Positions 33,530 through 46,632 of a stretch of DNA of 64,000 bases are shown here, piece by piece. Positions within the stretch are counted from its first letter, which is position 1. Every line of letters starts with the position of its first letter. A model generated the notes under the pieces. The model ran no database searches. It was not told the origin of the DNA and saw only the letters and a list, made by a program, of their open reading frames with translations. The stretch lies in assembly GCA_036971475.1 (NCBI GenBank), contig JBAIZL010000006.1, positions 12,232,205 through 12,296,204 on the forward strand, in the 5' to 3' direction. The position numbers and the translations under genes were made by a program. Source of the stretch: Prosapia bicincta (lineage: Eukaryota; Arthropoda; Insecta; Hemiptera; Cercopidae).

Positions 33530-33875
33530 AATTAAAAATATTCCAAAAACAAGAATACAAACGACCATATGTTTATAAGTATTGCATTTTATGTAATTTT
33601 TTCTTATACATTTTTTCAAGACCTTATAAATAGTTTTTTTGCCTTGATCTCACTTGAATTTGTTCATCAATTAATTTGTCTTTAACTTTATGCTTTTAAA
33701 TTTCCAATGTTTCAAATATATTCATTCTTAATCCTTTATTTAATTCTTTTAATTATATCATATTTTCTATTTCCGGAAACTCGCGTCCATTATTAATACA
33801 ATGAGTCGCTAAATTTGATTTGTATATGTTTGGTTTGATATAAGCGTTTAAATGTTCTTTGTTTACCTGATCTAT
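33530..33875 (-). mobile_element. Penelope-like element 3' fragment
   Basis: On the minus strand the translation contains 'KEHLNAYI', 'IYKSNLATHCINN', 'FPEIENM' and, after frameshifts, the C-terminal 'ETLEI' and 'DEQIQVRSRQ'. These align with the GIY-YIG domain end of the element at 21542-23956 and with the fragment at 6290-6600. Its own hammerhead unit is missing: the sequence jumps from 'aaaacaagaatac' (33550) into the coding end. Confidence 0.78.
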
Positions 33876-33922
33876 CATTCTAGTTTGTAACTTCTTGTGT
33901 GCTAGATTGTACTTTGTAATAA

Positions 33923-33968
33923 CACCCTCTGATGATGATGACATGGTCATCGAAATGTAAATAAGGGT
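33923..33968 (+). ncRNA. Hammerhead ribozyme motif, ATGTACAT family
   Basis: Plus strand: CTGATGA (33929-33935), extra T, perfect stem II GATGAC/GTCATC, GAAA (33952-33955), stem III ATGTAAAT (one change from ATGTACAT), A17. Then AGGGT forms a perfect 5-bp stem I with ACCCT just 5' of box 1. Comparison with 31305-31351 shows the stem I change there is a single G to A. Confidence 0.75.
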
Positions 33969-34375
33969 TTAATATTAAGTAACTTGTTTTATTTGTTATC
34001 TTTGACTATTTTTGTGGTTTTGGGGTTCTTTCCAATATTTTTATTGTAGAACAATGAACATAAATATCTGAATAGGTGAAGTGTAAAAAATTCGATTACA
34101 ATTATTTTAAACATGAAATTTATGAAGACTCAACTAATTACTATGGGAAAACTTTGCAATCGCCCACATTGTGTTTAATTAGAGTTAAATATCTATTTCA
34201 TTGAATTTTATTAAGGATTTATCTTCGCTTTAAGAGATATCTACAGCCTATAATGGTCTCGTGTTAGTTATCCCTAAAACATTTTGCTTTTGGCAAAGCC
34301 TAAATTTTGTTGCTGGCTACAGACTTACGTTTTCAGGCATTTAACTAATAATACATTTATTCTTACATAAGACAG

Positions 34376-34830
34376 TTATTGGACGATGTAACCACAATGT
34401 TCCGTGTTTTTTAGAAACCATTTCAAATAATTAATTATGTTTTTATCATCCATTCATCATTTTTGACAAGTAGGCATTGATCACCATTAGCAGACGTACA
34501 TTATTAAAAAAACACAAATGTAATATCTTTATAATATACAATTCTTTAAACATTTTTCTCAATTAAAATTTCTTATTACTCATGCATAATATAGTTATAC
34601 GTTTTCACAAAATATAATAAACGAACAAAAATGTGTGTAAATTATTAAATACAAATCGTTTCTACAATAAATGTATCAGAATCATCAGGAAAAACAATGA
34701 TATCTAACAATATTTTCGTTGTTTTCCCTGAAGATCCTAATACATCTCAATAAATGTATTTTTGTAAAGCGAAAACCTTTCAAAACTATATAAATTTAAA
34801 CAATTCGTGTATTTGAAATAAGTGTGTTTC
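34376..34830 (+). repeat. Duplication block B1 (mate A1 2212-2690)
   Basis: First block of copy B. Includes a hammerhead-like relic at 34663-34700 (minus strand CTGATGATTCTG...GAAACG) whose partner in A is at 2504-2545. Its right end meets a microsatellite; A has the deleted PLE at this point. Confidence 0.85.
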
Positions 34831-34835
<5 letters not shown>

Positions 34836-34893
<58 letters not shown>

Positions 34894-34924
34894 GTATATA
34901 TACCACGCACACACACACACACAT

Positions 34925-34982
<58 letters not shown>

Positions 34983-34983
34983 A

Positions 34984-35017
<34 letters not shown>

Positions 35018-35207
35018 TGTTTGTGGGTTTGTGTGTGTGTGTGTGTGTGGGGGTGTGTGGGTGTGTTTGTGTGTGTTTATGTGTGTCTGTGTGTGTGTGT
35101 GTGTTTGTGTGTGTGTGGGTGTGGGGGTGTGTGCGTGTGTTTGTGTGTGTGTGTCTGTGTGTGTGAGTGTTTCTGTGTGTGAGTGTGTGTGTGTATGTTT
35201 GTGTGTA

Positions 35208-35239
<32 letters not shown>

Positions 35240-35258
35240 TGTGTGTGTATGTGTGTAT
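34836..35258. repeat. Long compound (TA)n-(CA)n-(TA)n-(GT)n microsatellite
   Basis: TA (34836-34890), CA (34904-34921), TA (34928-34980), then GT with many interruptions to 35258. The part at about 34895-35010 is symmetric: 'cacacacacattacat' on the left mirrors 'atgtaatgtgtgtgtg' on the right, so the centre can fold back. Confidence 0.97.
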
Positions 35259-36776
35259 TAAATTTCTCTTTTCGTTTTACTTACTAAAATAGGCAATATT
35301 CAAAAATATCAATTAATGTAAATTTGACGTCTAATTAATAAATTAGATATAATTATTTTCATTATTTTTTCAATATAAAGTTGTAAATACTTGCATATAT
35401 TTTACAGTTTAAAATGAAATATTATCATAAATAGGGTTTAAAAACAAAACTAAATGAATAATGTCACTAACATGACCAATTATATAGTCGGACTTTACAT
35501 AGACCTATTACTGTTCACCATTAGTATTGCCAAAACATTACTAATAATAGAATTCTGTTTTAGGGCTCGAGGGTGTACTGACAGAAATACAAACATTTAT
35601 AGTCACGGCTCCAGATATTTAAATTCTGAAAAAATAGTTATTTTTTGTATGATAAATTCCCAATTTGTTTAATATGAGAAGGAACAATATAGATTTTTTC
35701 CACTAAAAAAGATATGAACTACAAGCAACAAGATTTACGAATCGTTTTACAAATTAGTGAACTAAAATCAAGAGAAATATAAATCAATAAATTTTTCATT
35801 CAGTTTTTAGATCTTCATATGAGGGGTGTATTTAATAAAAACTAATAGTTATTGCAGTTAATAATAAAATAATGTAAGTAACCAAACACCCTTATTAGAT
35901 ATTTAATGAATACATACTCTTTTAAGAAACGAAATTGAAATCAGTTCTAGAAAATGTAACAGACGCGTTGACGACAGTTATAGTTTAAAAAATGGGCCTA
36001 AAGATAAGTAACAAATACCAATATTAATAACGTTATATAGAATGTTTCTCTTTAAAATTCAAAGAATAAATAAATTAAAATAGCTATTAACCGATCAAAA
36101 CTACCTCATAATATCGTTTTTCCTAAATAATGTTTAGTAGATAATGCAACATTAACTATGCATTAAAAATGCAATGCATGAATTCATATTCACAAATTTG
36201 GATGTAGTATGCGGCCATAATAGCATTGGATATAAACCGAACGAATGAAATTACAAATGGCTTTACAAGGTGTGGGTTACAAAACAGGGTCATCAATTAC
36301 TTGGCTAACAAATGCATTGCATGCATCCGTTGCAATTATACTTCCGAGCGGTTGTCTGATGCAGTACCCGAACATTAATAATTGCATTTGATTAAATCAG
36401 TGAATCGTCTCGTTATATTATACAGCTACATTCGTCTCACAATATAAATCAAATTTAGTTCAATTGCTCGTTCTAAATAATTTTATGTTATTTTGTATGA
36501 TTTTGGAATAAATATCCTAAAATATATTTTAATATGTCTTTTCATATGAAATCAATCACTAATATCACTTCTACTTTTTAACACCTTCAGGTTACTACTA
36601 CAAAATAATATTTAAAAATATAGTCACAAACTGCTCTCTAAATATTCTGTTTTATATGTAATGTTATATAAACTAATGTTTTAATAATGCGTCATTTTTA
36701 TATAATACAAAGTAATATAAATAAACGGCATTACTTATATAAATATTACCCATATATGTATACGAAATTTATATTG
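35258..36776 (+). repeat. Duplication block B2 (mate A2 3970-5700)
   Basis: See A2 for landmarks. The 145-codon low-complexity frame on its left is microsatellite, and the frame at 35454-35672 is not conserved in A. No gene called. Confidence 0.85.
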
Positions 36777-36778
<2 letters not shown>

Positions 36779-36850
<72 letters not shown>

Positions 36851-36851
36851 T
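36779..36851. repeat. (TA)n microsatellite
   Basis: TA units with one TG interruption. Mate of 5706-5752. Confidence 0.95.
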
Positions 36852-37250
36852 AAACCAACCCTATATTAAATATATAGGTTATTCAAATACAAGAATATTT
36901 ATTAATTTATATCCAAAGATTTTCGTTGGTAAACAGTACCAAAATCATCAGGAATGAAAATTACAATAATGTAATCGTATTTTATATATATATATACATA
37001 TTGTATATTGTAGTTTCTATATTAAAACAGCTAGGTATGGATTAGTATAAAATCCCTTAATTATCCCTATGTAGACCAGTTCAAAATGAATTTATGTAAA
37101 ATGTCATTTTGTGCTAATGGTTCATATTTATTTATTCTAATATGTTAGAACTGAATGAAGCATGTTTTATTGGTATTATTTGGTGAAATATAGTAAAAGA
37201 TCTATGAAAACTCAATGACTTTCCCCTAGGTGCCTGAGAAATTATTCATA
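36852..37250 (+). repeat. Duplication block B3 with PLE end (mate 5755-6290)
   Basis: Left part: 'ggttattcaaatacaagaat' and a hammerhead unit, corresponding to the palindrome at 5755-5955 but with one arm only. Right part: 'gtagaccagttcaaaat' and 'ggtattatttggtgaaata'. No gene recognised. Confidence 0.8.
36913..36955 (-). ncRNA. Hammerhead ribozyme motif
   Basis: Minus strand: CTGATGA (36945-36951), stem II TTTGG/CCAAC weakened by one mismatch, GAAA (36921-36924), then ATCTTTGGAT (stem III AATCTT, not a perfect palindrome). The core boxes are intact; both stems are damaged. Confidence 0.6.
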
Positions 37251-40200
37251 TAATTTTATTCATAAAACCACATTATTACTCAGACAGTCTGAATATATTT
37301 ATTAATTTAATACAATTTTAAGAATAAACGACACATATTCCTATTTTAAATACATGTTTTAATATTTTTAATTTATTTTATTACCATAACCTTTGTGATA
37401 CAAACATTGATTCTACGAATTGAGTCTTAGCAGACCTACAGGTAGCAATTGTTTCCTCATTGATATTAGGTACCTAGAAATCATGCTTATACACATTTTG
37501 CAAACATCCATCGTCCTATATATTTACTTCAGGGCGATGTGTGTGTGTGTGTGTGTTTTGCAATGGTAGCGGCACTCCCGCGCGCGTCCGATCATACGCT
37601 CACTTGCTCAGCCGTCAAACCTTTTATTGACTGGCTCCTAAGAGCAGATACACTACTTGCGTCCACTGCAGAGTAAGAATTTTGAAACTAGCCGCTCCTA
37701 GCCGTATCTATGAACGCTGTGTAATGCTGCCAGAGAACCAGTCACTGGACTCAATAGTTTCAAAAAACCTAGCTTGCTGGGAATTTAACCCTTTTCGGGT
37801 GTGTCTTCCCGGGAAAGGAGTTCTTTTGATAGACACCTTATCGGCGAAATGACCATTGCGATTTTAGGAGTGTGTAAGAAACGTGTTTAAATTAATAAAA
37901 TGTTTTCTGTTTTCAAATTAGTTAAAAAATACTTTATTTTTTAATTTTGTAACGAGTTAATTATCTATGCATAGCACAGTATGCCTTTTTTACAAATTTT
38001 AGTACAACTTTCTAATATTTAAATTACTTTTAAAGAACGCAATATTTATTAATTTAAATTTAAATTTCAATTTTTGAGTAAAAAATTCTAATTTTTGTTA
38101 ACATCATAACATAATATAAAAGAAGTGTAAACCTTTTTACCTGATTATTTGAGCTATGTTTTTTGTTTATATTTAACCCTTCCTGTTAAATGTTTGTTTC
38201 ACAACATCTATTTAACCTCCCCTATTAACATTGGTATTTTCAAAATATCAAACTACCTAATTCAATTTTACTTTATTTGCCTTGTTATTTAAACCTTGGC
38301 AATTTTAATTTCTGTTTTTAATTTAAATTCACTAAAATTTTCATTTATAATCTTTTAGATAATTTCTACAAGATTCCCTTTTAATCTTTTTACATCCTGT
38401 GAATTTTTACTCTTCGATACATTCAGAATATAGACCCAATATTTATCCCACAATCAACAAGTTAATTTTATGACAAAAACAACATAATTAGGACGAAACA
38501 ATATAATGACATTTACTGAATGAAAATGACATTAAGCAATTTCAATCTATTGACTTCTTGAAATTGTTGTATTTACGCCCTCTATTTTCCTTTAAATAAA
38601 AAAGTTAATTTTATGACAAAAACAACATAATTAGGACGAAACAATATAATGACATTTCCTGAATGAAAATGACATTTAGCAATTTCAATCTATTTACTTC
38701 TTGAAATTGTAGTATTTACGCCCTCTATTTTCCTTTAAATAAACAAGTTGATTTTATGACAAAAACAACATAATTAGGACGAAATAATATAATGACATTT
38801 ACTGAATGAAAATGACATTTAGCAATTTCAATCTATTTACTTCTTGAAATTGTAGTATTTACGCTCTCTACTTTCCTTTAAATTAACAAGTTAATTTTAT
38901 GACAAAAACAACATAATTAGGACGAAACAATATAATGACATTTACTGAATGAAAATGACATTTAGCAATTTCAATCTATTTACCTCTTGAAATTGTAGAA
39001 TTTACGCCCTCTATTTTCCTTTAAATAAACAAGTTAATTTTAATTGACCAAAACAATATAAAAACATTTACTGAAAGAAAATTTAAACGCTTGAAATCAG
39101 AAAATTTGATATATAACTACTAGCAAAATTTATCTATTAAATCCATTTTACTCCCAACAAGTAATGAAATTTCCTTATCCTAGACACAACTCATAATTTA
39201 ATTAAAATAAAATAAACCTTACAACTAAACATGAAAACCATTTACTTAACTTATGTCCTAGCTAGACCAACTGAATGTTTTAAAACCCCAACTATTTATG
39301 TACGTTTGCTTATATAATGTTATAACTTAACCCTAACATAAAACCATGATTTAAAACACCATGTTTTATCTTTACTATATTTTAATAAAATGATTATCTG
39401 CTGATCATCCCTTTCCCAAGACTATAATTATTTTAATTAATTAATTTCAAACACAACTTTAACCCTTATATAAAAAAAAATTATTTCAATTAATTTTCCT
39501 GAATTACCATCGTAAACCTTTTTTCAATTTAAAATTTTATTTTAAATAATTTCCTTTAATTAATATTCTAGTCCTTTTTTCAAAATAAAATTGTATTTTA
39601 AATAATTTTCTTCAACTAATATTGTATCCCTTTTTTCAAAACCATATTTTATTTTAATTCATTATTTATTTCAATCTTTTTCGCAAAGAGCAACTCCACT
39701 GTTATGATTTACATTCAAAAACCTTTGACTTTTAAGTCATATGGACAGGACTACACACATACGTGGCAGCCATTTTGTTTGTTTACATTTGCCAGTACTT
39801 ATTTAATTTTGAATAATTTATTCAAGCGTTTTGGCTCAATACCGTACAACATTTTACTTCATGAACAATTTTGAAATCTTAATTTGAGTCATTTACATTT
39901 ACTTTTAAACAATTTCTAAACTCCTACCTTCAAATATTCGTTTCACTGTTTTTTTTTATTTAATTAAAATTATTTGAGTTACTTGTAAGGCTATAGCCAT
40001 CTTGTGACGCATACCCTATCCACATCCTGTATCATATCAAATTTTGGATATAAGTTTTAAATTTAATTTTATTTACTTTCCGATTTCCCGTTTATACTTT
40101 TTTTAAATAAAAATTTAGCTCTTTTGCAAATAGTTACCGATACGATCTGACCTGAGTTACCCCTTTGACTTTGTTTTGCATAGTCCTGGCTGGTATTTCC

Positions 40201-41326
40201 CCCTCTCAGTATACTGCATCGTCATGGTGCCATCTTGGCTTGGTTGGAAGCTTGCCCTGCTTGAACTGCGCGTCTTTCGTTTTCCATACAGCCTCTGCTC
40301 ACTTGAAACGCCATCATGAATCCCAGTGCCCTTTGTTCTTCTGGATCACAGGTCCTGATCTGTTCGCCTTCTCCTGCTATAAACTCTCCTCTCACGCTTC
40401 TAATTTTAACGTTTAGTCTTTCTTAATTATTAATTTAAAATTGTAATACTATTACAGTTTGAAAATTAGATCACGGTTTGAATTTGGCAAAGCATTTCAC
40501 ATATTTGCTTAAAATTCCCTACTGTTACTTTTGAACTTGCGTTAGTTATTTAGTAACTTTATATTTATATTTTTAACACTATGAAGCACTGTCCTACTTG
40601 GCCACACACATTGAGTAATTTTTGGGTTTTCTATTAGCTCGGAAACAACTGAAACCACTTGCTGACGCCGCACACCTTGATTTTGCTTTGGATACCACTA
40701 TCGCGGAAATTTTTCCACGAAAGGGTTCCAGAAACATCACGTCACTTCATCGCAGCGAATCACACTATTTTCTAGCCCGACATTTTAACGATTCGACAAT
40801 TGTACTCGATATAATTTTTGTCCGAACCGGAGCGCGACTGATGATGCGTTATGAACTTCTCATGTCCATTAGACGCTAACTAGAGACGCTTTCCTTGTCC
40901 ATTGTCCGGCACACTCCCCTCCAGGCCATACCTTCCCACGCCGCTTTTACCAATCCGGTGTCCAGCCATGAAGTAATACTGGATGCGAGCGCTTCGTCTG
41001 TATACTCCCTAACCTGGGAACATATTTCTTTCGCTCTTCTGCATCTTTTCAAATGTCGATCGTAACTCTAGGGCGATTTTGACCGTTTCCGCTTTACAAA
41101 TATTTATTATTAGTACCAACGCTAGGTCCCTTTCCCCTTTTAGATGGCTTTGATTGGTTGATAATTTTGAATAATGTTATACAATATTTCCTAATTCCCT
41201 TGATATCCCCTTCGCTCTCATTTTACCCATATACCTATTTAATTTACCCTTTTTCATATTTAACTTTTTATGGTAACCAATTTACCTTAGCAACTACCCT
41301 TGCAACCCTTTTTTGCCCGTCGCTGT
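37251..41326. other. B-only segment with low-G strand and a GC-richer end
   Basis: No counterpart in A. A (GT)n tract lies at each end (37537-37557 and 41327-41351). 37560-37870 is GC-richer ('actcccgcgcgcgtccgat'). Then 37900-40140 is strikingly poor in G on the plus strand and includes the 143-bp tandem array. 40150-41140 is GC-richer again, with short open frames (40165-40416, 40622-40879) showing no recognisable domain. The layout (GC-rich ends, skewed middle) could be a large mobile element or an old gene fragment. I cannot identify it. Confidence 0.45.
38461..39060. repeat. 143-bp tandem repeat, just over four units
   Basis: 'gttaattttatgacaaaaac' or a one-base variant begins at 38461, 38604, 38747 and 38890, and a broken fifth unit at 39033, so the period is exactly 143. 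Each unit holds an inverted repeat CAATTTCAA...TTGAAATTG. The units differ by a few bases each. Confidence 0.95.
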
Positions 41327-41351
41327 GTGTGTGTGTGTGTATGTGTGTGTT

Positions 41352-43038
41352 TAAAATCTAGTTGATATTTAAATTATGATTGTGATTCGTCTCATTATAT
41401 TGGAATACCATAAAAACTGAGTTTTACCTTCATGAATTAAAAACGATAATAAGATAGATCACACTTTGGACTTCAAATAGAATCCATGTCTTAGATAAGA
41501 ATATATTTTTTTAAATAATTTTTATAACCGTGTGAAAATTAAAACTTATCATGTTATTTACTTAGTATACCGTTTATTGAATATTCAGTGCTAAATATGT
41601 TTTATGTTGTGTTACATTAACTTTAGGTGAATATTTATTATGTCGTATAAAACACAGTTCTTCTTTGAGAAAAGTAAGGTATTCCATACCTTAGATATCA
41701 TTATTGTTTCCCACTTCCTGTGTCGATAGAGTGCTTCAGAGGGTCTAAATTGTGAACGTTCTCTTCCACATCATTGATCTTGCTAGACTTTGATACAATA
41801 ACACTCACTCCACATTTAAGGGAAAGGTTTACCGGAAAAATGATGGACTCCTATGGGATCTTCTCTTCATCCAGTTATAACAAATATTTCTTTGTGCTAT
41901 AAACGAATGTTTAGCAACAGTTTTTAACAATGCGTCTTTCAGGCCTTAGATTGGTTACGTGGATATTATGGTTATGGTTTCGCAACATCACAATACCGAA
42001 CTTGACAGGTACCTCACATAACACAACTCCATAGATTCATAGCTTCATGTAATTAGGAGACATCACATTTTGGCGTTTCCTGACGTTTTGTTTAGCAAGT
42101 GCAAGTGTAATTGTTTCCAACATTCTGCTCAAGAAAAAACCGTCTTGCACTAACACTATTAAATGTTGAGTCTCACAACAAAAACTACAAACAGACCTAT
42201 AAAACTAGCACGCTTATTTCGTTTATAAGATATATTAATTTACATCATATACACATTATAACAATTTTCTTCTATAATATGCATTCGATAAATTATATAT
42301 ACCATTAAGTGTGGAAATAGAATAAAGCCTTATTACGTCCCAAATTTGTAAAGTGCTTCATATTTATAGAACTCATTATTAATAATATGCTATTTTTATT
42401 TCTATTAAATTTGTTATACATTGGTTTTAACCTGTTATACAATTGATAACTGTTCCATTAATTCCTAAAGTTTTAATGGACTTTATATTAGAACATACGA
42501 AATTGAATACATAAACAAAAAGTAGCTTCCTAGAAATGTTTTTCACCTCTTATTAATCATTGTATATTTAAATACAAATATTTACCTAGAACTATGTAAA
42601 AGATTTTAAAAAGATTGACACGACTTTTGTTAGGTTTCTGTCGAAACAAACTATATTCATCAGCTTATTTTTTTACACAGAAAGAATAAATTTTAATTTA
42701 TTGATGACATTTTAATTTATTCTTAAAGCTATAAGCCGTTATTATTACTCATCTTAATTAAGGAAAAGTAATGAAAATTACTAATAGAATTTTCATTATT
42801 CTTTTCCTTATTTTATTTTCCTTATTGCATAATTAAGTGTACAAAATATCCAAAGTGAAAAGCCAGATTTTCTGGTAATTGGAGAATCCATTTAGTAAGG
42901 GAAATGAACGTTTTTATAAATAAATAACAAACTCTTAATATTATACCAATCATTAGGCATAACAGGTTTTTTTAAATATTTTGCTATTAATGTAATTTAA
43001 AACAATTTGTCTGAAATAGTGGACAAAATACAGGTAGT

Positions 43039-43099
<61 letters not shown>

Positions 43100-43470
43100 A
43101 TTTACAATGTAACTGTATAACTTTATTTAAATATAAATATGATATAATATGAGATATAAAGATATGAGGCATATTATGAAACTAGTATATGTTCTTAGTG
43201 GATGTATTTTGTTTAAAACCTAAATTATAAACTTAAACAAATACTTTCTACAGAAAAAGGAAACCTTTTTAATTGGGTAGAAAAACCCTAATTTTAATCA
43301 TTACACTTTTTGGCCTATGATAAAAGAATTTAATAGACATGTGTTATTTGGTTAAATTGATATTTGATAGAGAATATAAGAAAAATAATTATATTTGAAA
43401 TAAAATAGTAATTTATTAAGATAGACTCTTCACACCCACACACTTACACACACACACACACACACACACG
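41352..43470. other. B-only segment, no gene recognised
   Basis: AT-rich DNA without a match in A. Contains a hairpin at 42760-42809 (arms AAGGAAAAGTAATGAAAATT and its near inverse), a (TA)n tract at 43042-43093 and a (CA)n tract at 43437-43469. Confidence 0.5.
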
Positions 43471-43474
43471 CATA

Positions 43475-44135
<661 letters not shown>

Positions 44136-46180
44136 GTAAAATGGTTTCTGTGCTATTCAAAATGTTATTAGTATATTCTACCGTTTGATTATTCCAGTAT
44201 TTTATTTTATAGTGACAATTATGTACAAACAAATATTGCTAACCCATAAATTTATTGGTTGTAACGTTGAAATTTTATTTTAAAGCAAAATATAAAAAAT
44301 AAATCCTTTTTACATTGGTTAGGCCCAGGTACATAATGAAGGATCGGTGGAGTTGGTTTATTGTATCAACAACATATTTAAAAAATTTTTAATTACAATT
44401 ATATAATGTTTCGGAGCTACAAATAAATTTTATTTTCAGACTTTCTTCCTTAATAAAATGTAAAAGTGTTTTTTTTTTTTATTGTAATAATATAACTAAT
44501 ACTAATATCTTTTTTATTATTTTAGTATGAGTTGTAAACACTTTTTGAAATGAGAGAAAACATTCTTTAAATTTTCTTTCATAAGACGATTATATGAAAA
44601 GTAATTGAAGTTCTATATATACAATTGTGTTCAGAGTTATGCTTAAGAAATAACTAGGGGCTTTCTTGAGTCTTTCTATTCCTTGAAAAAAACCAGCTGT
44701 TAAACCTTTATTACACTATTTTTTATAAGTGGTTAATGCTCTCTTATTCGATTGAAAACTGTTATTTGTGTTTTATTTCGATACAGGATTTCTCTACACT
44801 GCCGTTTAATTTTCACGGATAAATGGTATCCCAAATAAAGTAGAAAATAAAAGTTTCTTCATTAAAATGTTAAACTTTATTCTAGGATTTCGAACTACTT
44901 ATACAAATCTGAATTATAAATGATTTTGCAATATGTTACAGACATCATATTCCTTACTTAACTATACTAATTAACCACCTAACGTGGACCGGAATTAATA
45001 ACAATTTCTTATAAAATGTAAACGTCATGTCGAAGCAAAGTTTCTTAACATGTTAGAATAAGCAGTAAGCGCAGACGTGACTTCCTCGTCACGTAGTCTA
45101 AGTCTCACAAAGACGTGACTAACTTATATCTGGAACAAAATGATTAAACGTTTAATGTATGTTATGTTTAAAATCACTTTGCTATTGTAGTTATGTAGAA
45201 AATAATAAAGTTTAAAGGTTTAGTGAAATAAAAATAACATTAACACTACACATTGAAATTGATTCATTCTTTTTTATAAATGATTTATTTTACAATCGGA
45301 GTAAAACAAATTTCTAGTATATGAAAGTTCTAAACAAAAAAAATCATTACAAGAAATATGCAAATTGTTCGTATATCAAATTATTAGCACTCAAGTAAAC
45401 ACAAATAAACTTTTCCTATTTCTTAACACGTAAATATCTGACATTTATTTTGTAACTGGAAAATTACAAACTCTCCTAATAGGAAGGCAATTTATTATGC
45501 TTTTATTCAAATTGAATTAAACACAGATAGACATTGTATATTAAATAAACCTTTACATGTATGTGTATATGTGTGTGTGTGTGTTTGTGTGGATATATGT
45601 ATAGCCTATGTATAAATATTTATGTTATATATCAAACTTAGTGAAACACATCTCAATTTATTATATCTTTCTGGAGTTATGTTTCTTAATTATAAAAAAA
45701 AACTATATTATTTACAAAAAACAAACAGTTGAACAACAATAGTTGAAAATAGACAGGGACATTACCAATAACTAACAATGAAATTATTTATATTTTTTAG
45801 AATAATTTGTTAGTATACAGAGCCTATAAATCTAATATTATTTGCTATATACCTGGTGTGTACACGACTGACCGAGTACACACAATATTTACTTTGAGAG
45901 AATTATTTTCTTCACAGTGAATTGTTTGTAACAAACCCTTTGCAATCCGTTCTCTGCTATCCATAGTATTGTGTTGTGAGTTTTGTTGAAGGTTCAAGAG
46001 AAAATCCGTATCCAGAACTTTCTATGAATAGTTTTCTCTATCCATAATTGGAATTGTAGATATCTCTATTTATAAAAGTATCATAAAAGTAGTATAAAAT
46101 TGTATCATTTGGACTAACTAATTATCACACAAGTAATTAGCTAGCTATCATATATAACATATAACTTATATAGAACAAAA
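44136..46180. other. B-only segment, no gene recognised
   Basis: AT-rich, no conserved frame. The only recognisable part is 45063-45155, a third copy of the hairpin-containing sequence of blocks A11/B11. A short GT tract lies at 45570-45593. Confidence 0.5.
45063..45155 (+). repeat. Third copy of the A11/B11 hairpin sequence
   Basis: 'acgtgacttcctcgtcacgt' with downstream 'agacgtgacta', 'tctggaac' and 'aaacgttt' matches 24797-24880 and 61510-61595. The perfect hairpin CGTGAC-TTCCTC-GTCACG is conserved in all three, while the flanks have diverged. Confidence 0.8.
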
Positions 46181-46181
46181 A

Positions 46182-46201
46182 CACACAGACACACACACAC
46201 A

Positions 46202-46262
<61 letters not shown>

Positions 46263-46284
46263 CCTCAGACATTCATTTCATATT

Positions 46285-46347
<63 letters not shown>

Positions 46348-46348
46348 A
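46182..46348. repeat. (CA)n and (TA)n-(GT)n microsatellites
   Basis: CA from about 46182 to 46252, 30 bases of other sequence, then TA 46291-46329 and GT 46330-46348. The two outer parts are inverse in composition. Confidence 0.95.
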
Positions 46349-46632
46349 TAACTGATAAAGATCTTTCTTCAGTTAATTTTTAAACATATTTGGTTGCAAT
46401 AAATAAAAATTAAAGAAGTTTCAATTTATAAGTCATACAAGATGCATAAAATATAACCGTAAAAAATATCAATGTAAGTTATTTATTATTACTACATGAT
46501 AAACGTTATTAACAAATAAGCAAATACCATTAACGCGTCTGTTTATATGAAAACTAGATATACTTGGTATGTTTTGTACAATCAATGGTTAACAACGTAC
46601 CGGATTATATTCTGTTTAGTTCACTGTATCTA

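Noticed and set aside
34824..35261. Long open frame of 145 codons (plus strand)
   Set aside because: It is entirely (TA)n and (GT)n microsatellite translated as Ile-Tyr and Cys-Val repeats. The same applies to other low-complexity frames at 3741-4007, 7694-7978, 13180-13437, 20346-20630, 43592-44232 and 60206-60594.
40165..40879. Possible host gene in a GC-richer patch
   Set aside because: Open frames are short, no domain or splice-consistent structure recognised on either strand; only noted as part of the B-only block.
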